A stretch of 64,000 bases of DNA from CAZJLP01 sp964546955 (GTDB lineage Bacteria; Verrucomicrobiota; Verrucomicrobiia; Opitutales; Opitutaceae), in the NCBI GenBank assembly GCA_964546955.1, contig CAZJLP010000001.1:124001-188000 (forward strand), in the 5' to 3' direction. Below are positions 59,670 to 64,000 of this stretch, piece by piece. Made by a program: the position numbers and the translations under genes. The notes under the pieces were generated by a model. That model saw only the letters and a program-made list of their open reading frames with translations. It did not search any database and was not told the origin of the DNA. How positions within the stretch are numbered: the stretch's first letter is position 1; each line of letters opens with the position of its first letter.

Positions 59670-59805
59670 GGGCGAGGCGTCCTCGACTCGCCGTCGTGTG
59701 TGCGCAGCTCTGACCATTCCTTTACTGCGCAGCGCCATATGGCGCCAAAACGCATATTTCAAAACGGCGTCTCTCCTCGACGGGCGGTCCAGAGGCCCGC
59801 CCCTG
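59670..59805. repeat. Dispersed palindromic repeat (copy C)
   Basis: Reverse complement of the copy at 17851-17986: begins GGGCGAGGCGTCCTCGACTC, has the central GCGCCATATGGCGC hairpin, and ends GGGCGGTCCAGAGGCCCGCC. It lies in the gap between the hybrid kinase and cheW; the remaining part of 59610-59901 holds no gene. Confidence 0.65.
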
Positions 59806-59901
59806 CCTTCCGCTTTTCCGGCCCTCCCAACGAAAAGCCGCCGGACCTTTCGGTGCGGCGGCGTGAGGGAATAAAAGGGGATTAGCAATGCGGCGGAGAG
59901 A

Positions 59902-60402
59902 TCAAACGCTCCGCGCGATGTGTTCGACCGTCTCCGGAGCGACCACGCGGTCGATATCGAGCAGCGTTTTGACCACGCCCTTGATCTTGGCCATCCCGAG
60001 GATGTAGCCGGTGTCGATTCGCGTGCCGAAATCGGGCGTGGGCTCGACTTCGTTGGCGCTTAAATTGACGACTTCCTCGACGCTGTCGACGATCAGCCCC
60101 ATTTGCACGGTTTGGGAGGTGGGCAGCTTGACCTGGACGACCACGATGCAGGTGCGCTCGGCGAAGATCGCCTTCAGGCCGAATTTAACCCGGAGATCGA
60201 TGACCGGGATCACGCGGCCGCGCAGGTTGATCACGCCTTTCACGAATTCCGGCAGTTGGGGAACCGGCGTGATCTTTTGCATGCGAATGATTTCGCGAAC
60301 CTTCAGCACGGCCAAGCCATACGATTCGTTGTCGAGCGCTACGGTCAGGTATTTGCCTGCGTGCAGCGCGGCGGTGGCGATAGGAGCGGCGGAAGAACTC
60401 AT
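59902..60402 (-). CDS. cheW: Chemotaxis coupling protein CheW
   Basis: From ATG 60400-60402 the product is 166 residues of a single CheW domain: YLTVALDNESYGLAVLKVREII (about 18-39), VKGVINLRGRVIPVIDLRVKFGL (about 53-75), MGLIVDSVEEVVNLS, and the YILGMAKIKGVVKTLLDID end. It couples MCPs to CheA at the membrane array. Transcribed away from cheA, with a possible sigma-28 site 30 bp upstream. A longer reading frame begins at 60480 but adds 26 unrelated residues. Confidence 0.95.
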   Translation of the reverse strand: MSSSAAPIATAALHAGKYLTVALDNESYGLAVLKVREIIRMQKITPVPQLPEFVKGVINLRGRVIPVIDLRVKFGLKAIFAERTCIVVVQVKLPTSQTVQMGLIVDSVEEVVNLSANEVEPTPDFGTRIDTGYILGMAKIKGVVKTLLDIDRVVAPETVEHIARSV

Positions 60403-60431
60403 AGGAAACGCGACAAGCGCGGGTCCCCTTA

Positions 60432-60458
60432 AATTCGACCGCCGAGCGACGGGCTTTA
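60432..60458 (-). promoter_or_regulatory. Possible sigma-28 promoter of cheW
   Basis: Minus-strand TAAA (60455-60458), 15 bases, GTCGAATT (60432-60439). The -35 and spacing are right; the -10 is half-matched. It ends 30 bp before the cheW start. Confidence 0.4.
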
Positions 60459-60460
60459 GG

Positions 60461-60487
60461 CCAAAAGGATCATTTGACAACCGATTT
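60461..60487 (+). promoter_or_regulatory. Weak sigma-28-like sequence upstream of cheA
   Basis: CCAA (60461-60464), 15 bases, ACCGATTT (60480-60487), reading toward cheA. Overlaps the divergent cheW candidate. Low confidence. Confidence 0.25.
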
Positions 60488-60608
60488 AACCCCAGGGTTT
60501 TCCCTCAGTCCGGTCCGTTCAACTGCGCGCCGACTTGCGCCAAAACGGGTTAAGTTTCGCCCCTTCGCGTCGAACTACAAGGAAACCGTCGCTTCAACCT
60601 ACCGTGGT

Positions 60609-62831
60609 ATGCCAATTTCCCCGGACCTCTTCCCCGCGCTCGAGGATCTGATCAATCGCCTCGCTGGCGAATCCATTCTGGCCCAAGCAGGCCGGGACGA
60701 AGGGCTCATCCCTGCGTACAGCCTGCTCGGCGAGCTGCTGGAAGCCACCGCTGGAGAGTCGAGGCTTTCCGGCCCGATCGCGGGTCTGCGGGCGGAACTG
60801 GAAAAACTCCTCGATTCCGCCAAGCCGTTCGACGACGCCTCGCTGGCTCTTTTTCGCAAGACCGTCGAGTGGCTCCCCGGCGCGGCGGCCGCCGCGAAGA
60901 GCGGCGCGGACGTACCGGTGCTCGCGGGAACGGCCACGCTGCCCGCCGCGGCGGCCGTTTCTACGCCCGAGCCTGTCACCTGCGCGCTCGACGGCAGCGA
61001 CGATGGTCTCGCTGCGCTGGACACGGTGCTCGATTTGAATCTCGAGGAGAACCGCGAACTCCTGGTCGAATTCCACGCCGAGGCGCTGGATCATCTGCAG
61101 CAGATCGAAGCGGCGTTGCTGGCCCTGGATGAGCAGCCGGACGATCCGGAAGCCCTCAACTCGATTTTCCGCTCCTTCCATACGATCAAGGGCGTCTCGG
61201 GGTTCCTCCACCTCACGCCGATGCACACGCTGACGCACGAAGTGGAGTCGCTCCTCGATCTCGCGCGGAATCGGAAACTGCGGCTGAATTCGACCATCAT
61301 CACGGAAATCCTGAAGAGCCGGGACGCGGTGCAGCAGATGGTGCAGCAGATCACTCTCGCGCTCGAACAGGGAACGCTGCCCAAGGACGTGATCTCCGTC
61401 AGCCGCCTGATCAGGGCGGTGAAGCGTCTGGCCGTGGTGGATCAGCCCCCGAAAGCCTCCGTTGCGCCGGCTGCCGCTTCCGCCCGGACCGAGGAAACCG
61501 CTCCGCCGATGGAGGAAACGGCGGACGAGACTCCTCTCGCCCCCGTTTTGTCTTTCCTGCCCACGGCCGCGGAATCCAGCGGCACTTCTCCAGCGCAAAG
61601 CCCGGCGGGCCAAACGCCCTCCACCCCTTCCGCCAAAGCCAAGTCGGCCGAAGGCAAGGCCTCGGGCGCAGGCGGCGCGAGCACGGTCCGCGTCAATACC
61701 GACAAACTCGACTCCCTGATGGATGTGGTCGGCGAGCTCGTGATCGTGCATAGCCAGCTTTCCGAGTCCGCGCGCGTGATCGGCGTCCAGGACACCGGTC
61801 TCACGCGCAACATCGCGCAGTTTGGCCGGCTGACCAAGGAGCTGCAGCACACCTCCATGTCGCTGCGCATGATTCCGGTGAAACCCACCTTCCAGAAGAT
61901 GGAACGGCTCGCGCGCGATCTTTCCCGGGATTTTGGGAAACGCGTCAATTTCCACGTCGCCGGGGAAGAAACCGAACTCGATCGCACGGTGGTCGAGGAT
62001 ATCGGCGATCCGCTGGTGCACATGGTGCGAAATTCCCTCGACCACGGCCTGGAAATGCCCAACGACCGCATCGCCGCGGGCAAGCCGGAAATCGGCAATG
62101 TGATGCTCAAAGCCTATCACGAAGGCGGCAGCATCGTGATCGAGCTGAGCGACGATGGCCGCGGCATCGACCCCGACCGTATCCTGGCCAAGGCGAGAAA
62201 ACAGAATCTGGTCCCGGCAAACGCCCAGCTCACGCGCGAAGAAATCCTGAACCTCATTTTCCTGCCCGGCTTCTCCACCGCGGAAAAAGTCACCGCGATT
62301 TCCGGCCGCGGTGTCGGCATGGACGTCGTTCGCCGAAACATCGAAAAGTTGCGGGGCAAAATCGAAATTGTTTCGGAAATAGGGAAGGGCTCGACCTTCC
62401 GCATCAAGCTGCCTCTGACCATGGCCATCATCGATGGGTTGGTGGTCAAGGTTGGCGAAGACCGATTCATCCTGCCAAGTACCTCCGTCCAGATGGCGTT
62501 GCGCCCCGCACGCGAAGCGCTCTCCACTGTCCATGGCAAGGGCGAGGTGCTGGATCATCGCGGCAAGATTCTTCCCATGCACCGCCTGCATCGCCGATTC
62601 ATGATTGCGGGGGCCATCGAAAATCCGTGGGAAGGCATCGTCGTCATTGTGGAAAACAATGGCCGCGTCTCAGCGCTCCTGGTCGACGATATGGTGAGCA
62701 AGCAGGAAGTCGTGATCAAAAGCCTCGGTGGATTCCTTCAGAATGTCGCCGGCGTGGCCGGCGGCGCAATTCTGGGCGACGGAGGCATCGCGCTCATCAT
62801 CGATCCCAATTCCCTCTTCGCCGCCGCCTGA
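60609..62831 (+). CDS. cheA: Chemotaxis histidine kinase CheA with N-terminal extension
   Basis: From ATG 60609 it is 740 residues. The P1 (Hpt) domain is at about 145-260, with phosphorylated H191 in SFHTIKGVSGFL. It is preceded by an unusual helical region of about 130 residues I cannot assign. After an Ala/Pro/Thr linker come the dimerisation helices (DSLMDVVGELVIVHSQLS), ATPase motifs (HMVRNSLDHGLE, LSDDGRGID, GRGVGMDVVRRNIEKLRG) and the CheW-like P5 domain. No P2 (CheY-binding) domain is obvious. CheA phosphorylates CheY-type regulators; the two-receiver protein at the left edge is a possible target. The gene is 17 bp upstream of the second HDOD gene. Confidence 0.95.
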   Translation: MPISPDLFPALEDLINRLAGESILAQAGRDEGLIPAYSLLGELLEATAGESRLSGPIAGLRAELEKLLDSAKPFDDASLALFRKTVEWLPGAAAAAKSGADVPVLAGTATLPAAAAVSTPEPVTCALDGSDDGLAALDTVLDLNLEENRELLVEFHAEALDHLQQIEAALLALDEQPDDPEALNSIFRSFHTIKGVSGFLHLTPMHTLTHEVESLLDLARNRKLRLNSTIITEILKSRDAVQQMVQQITLALEQGTLPKDVISVSRLIRAVKRLAVVDQPPKASVAPAAASARTEETAPPMEETADETPLAPVLSFLPTAAESSGTSPAQSPAGQTPSTPSAKAKSAEGKASGAGGASTVRVNTDKLDSLMDVVGELVIVHSQLSESARVIGVQDTGLTRNIAQFGRLTKELQHTSMSLRMIPVKPTFQKMERLARDLSRDFGKRVNFHVAGEETELDRTVVEDIGDPLVHMVRNSLDHGLEMPNDRIAAGKPEIGNVMLKAYHEGGSIVIELSDDGRGIDPDRILAKARKQNLVPANAQLTREEILNLIFLPGFSTAEKVTAISGRGVGMDVVRRNIEKLRGKIEIVSEIGKGSTFRIKLPLTMAIIDGLVVKVGEDRFILPSTSVQMALRPAREALSTVHGKGEVLDHRGKILPMHRLHRRFMIAGAIENPWEGIVVIVENNGRVSALLVDDMVSKQEVVIKSLGGFLQNVAGVAGGAILGDGGIALIIDPNSLFAAA

Positions 62832-62848
62832 CGCCGCTCGTCCACGCC

Positions 62849-63727
62849 ATGGCAACCTACCCGACATTTTCCGAGGTTTGCGAAAAAGCACTGCGCCTGC
62901 CGTGCTCGCCTGCGCTGCTGCCCCGTCTTATTTCAATGCTGGAAAAGGCGGACGCCACGATCGACGAACTCGAAGCCGTCATCGGCATCGATCCCGTTCT
63001 GGCCAGTTCGACGCTGAGACTCGCCAATTCGGCCTATTTCGCCGCCGGTAACACGCAGGTCGAAAATCTAAGCGAGGCGATCATGCGCCTCGGCCACAAA
63101 GAAATTTACAAGTTGGCCGCTCTTTCGCTGGCCAATCGATGGATGGAGCAGCGGGTTGACGGCTATCGCTGGGAGGCAGGCGATTTTTGTCGTCTGGCCC
63201 TTGTCGTCGCGGTCGGCGCCGAATATCTCGCCGAACGCTCCGGAAGAGTGGATCCACGCACCGCCTACACCGCCGGCTTGGTTCACGAAATCGGCAAACT
63301 CGCGGTCGCTTACGCGTGTGCGGATCACTTCGGCGCGATCCGCGCGGCCCAAGCCGAGTCGGCTAGCACGTGGCTCAATGCGGAAAAGAGGATATTGGGC
63401 TACAATCACGCCGAAGTCGGCGCCGAGCTCCTCCGGCGGTGGAAGTTCCCCGCGTCGCTGGTCGCGGTGGGCACCTTCAATCCGCCCAAGATGAGCGATC
63501 CGGCCGAGGTGCTGCCCTTGCTCGTCCACGTGCATGCCGCCAAATACCTCGCGGTTTCGATCGGCGCCGGTGTGGCGGAAGACGGATTTCTGTTCCAACT
63601 CAATTCGGAGCTGCTCCTCGAGTGGGGTTTTCAGCCCAATGTATTGGAGGCGGCCATACCCCACGTGCTCGAAAGGGCCGGCCGGCTGCTGCAGGAAAAA
63701 CTTACGCACGGGTCACTGAGCTTTTGA
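62849..63727 (+). CDS. HDOD-domain signalling protein 2
   Basis: From ATG 62849 it is 292 residues, nearly all HDOD: DPVLASSTLRLANSAYFAAG (about 47-66), SEAIMRLGHKEIYKLAAL, and GLVHEIGKLAVAYACADH, with HE replacing the catalytic HD. It begins 17 bp after the cheA stop, so it is almost certainly part of the chemotaxis operon, and is the second HDOD gene in the window. A likely job is scaffolding or second-messenger signalling in chemotaxis. A strong terminator follows. Confidence 0.88.
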   Translation: MATYPTFSEVCEKALRLPCSPALLPRLISMLEKADATIDELEAVIGIDPVLASSTLRLANSAYFAAGNTQVENLSEAIMRLGHKEIYKLAALSLANRWMEQRVDGYRWEAGDFCRLALVVAVGAEYLAERSGRVDPRTAYTAGLVHEIGKLAVAYACADHFGAIRAAQAESASTWLNAEKRILGYNHAEVGAELLRRWKFPASLVAVGTFNPPKMSDPAEVLPLLVHVHAAKYLAVSIGAGVAEDGFLFQLNSELLLEWGFQPNVLEAAIPHVLERAGRLLQEKLTHGSLSF

Positions 63728-63759
63728 AGCGATGAGCTAAGTGGCGCCCGTGCGCATCC

Positions 63760-63795
63760 GGGGGCGGCCCGAAAGGCCGCCCCCACCTTGTTTTT
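63760..63795 (+). terminator. Rho-independent terminator after the cheA-HDOD operon
   Basis: GGGGGCGGCC, loop CGAAA, GGCCGCCCCC, then ACCTTGTTTTT. A ten-base perfect GC stem about 33 bp past the HDOD stop codon. Confidence 0.75.
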
Positions 63796-63840
63796 GAACC
63801 CCTCGTTCGCCCTGCCCGCGCAAATTTTCTCATCTCTCGC

Positions 63841-63868
63841 TAAAGTTTCTTCAAAACTGCGCCGATTA
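63841..63868 (+). promoter_or_regulatory. Strong sigma-28 promoter at the right edge
   Basis: TAAA (63841-63844, extended TAAAGTTT), 16 bases, GCCGATTA (63861-63868): as good as the flagellin promoter. Its gene, if any, lies beyond the window. Confidence 0.75.
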
Positions 63869-63942
63869 TCTCCCTAACGCCAAGTGATGCTGGCGTTTTC
63901 GCGAGCCTAGCAGGGTCGCGATATTTGCAGGTGTTGTGGTCA

Positions 63943-63973
63943 GCCCGGCCTGGTGCGCAAGCACAGGCCGGGC
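63943..63973 (+). other. GCAA-loop hairpin downstream of the right-edge sigma-28 promoter
   Basis: GCCCGGCCTGGTGC, loop GCAA, GCACAGGCCGGGC: a long stem with one bulge and a stable tetraloop, about 70 bases after the expected transcription start, followed by ATTGCTTTTATC. It may be a 5' leader structure or the end of a short RNA. Function unknown. Confidence 0.4.
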
Positions 63974-64000
63974 GATTGCTTTTATCCATCGAAGGATAGC

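Noticed and set aside
60594..62591. Long minus-strand open frame across cheA
   Set aside because: Antisense shadow with low-complexity Arg/Gly/His runs; the plus strand encodes an intact CheA.

Overview
The window is GC-rich chromosomal DNA from a motile, flagellated Gram-negative bacterium. Gene content, the many dispersed intergenic palindromes and the abundance of TPR glycosyltransferases suggest Verrucomicrobiota, probably Opitutaceae. That placement is inference from style; there is no rRNA or marker gene to confirm it. I see no tRNA, rRNA, CRISPR array, transposase or integrase.

Layout. (1) 1-8.8 kb: signalling genes, mostly on the minus strand: a two-receiver response regulator cut by the window edge, a CheX-type phosphatase, an S26-like lipoprotein, a DUF2341/LamG secreted protein with a damaged C-terminus, a sigma-54 activator and a large hybrid kinase. 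(2) 9-15.2 kb: a late flagellar block with a FliT/FlgN-like protein, fliS, a small FlgM-like protein, a lipoprotein and fliD on the minus strand, then two tandem flagellin genes on the plus strand. (3) 15.5-24 kb: a TPR glycosyltransferase, a second glycosyltransferase, an OGT-like (GT41) glycosyltransferase, an L-2-hydroxyglutarate-oxidase-like flavoprotein and a radical SAM/SPASM protein. (4) 24.2-47.9 kb: a glycan-building island. Nineteen tightly packed minus-strand genes (43.7 to 24.2 kb) include gmhA, hddA, a split transketolase, an inverted-order sugar kinase/nucleotidyltransferase fusion, epimerases, methyltransferases and a UDP-galactopyranose-mutase-like protein. Four divergent plus-strand genes include hddC. 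(5) 48-52 kb: two more TPR-GT41 glycosyltransferases. (6) 52-63.7 kb: two HDOD proteins, two hybrid kinases, an MCP, CheW and CheA.

The unifying signal is regulatory. By eye I find about ten good sigma-28 (FliA) promoter matches of the form T(A/C)AA-N15/16-(G/A/C)(C/T)CGATNN. One variant, at the first flagellin, has GTTAA instead of GATNN. Each is correctly oriented just upstream of a start codon. They precede the first flagellin, fliD, the flgM-like/fliS/fliT operon and an HDOD gene, but also the OGT-like gene, the TPR-GT41 pair and the start of the 19-gene sugar operon. The S26-like lipoprotein also has one, close enough that its mRNA would be nearly leaderless. The simplest reading is that a large sugar-synthesis and glycosyltransferase programme is co-expressed with late flagellar genes to glycosylate flagellin or another late surface protein. 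The sugar is probably a modified heptose delivered as a GDP-activated donor.

Other points of note are a heptamer repeat in a GT41 gene that could cause phase variation, intergenic palindromic repeats that supply the stop codons of adjacent genes, and a strong sigma-28 promoter followed by a GCAA-loop hairpin at the right edge.
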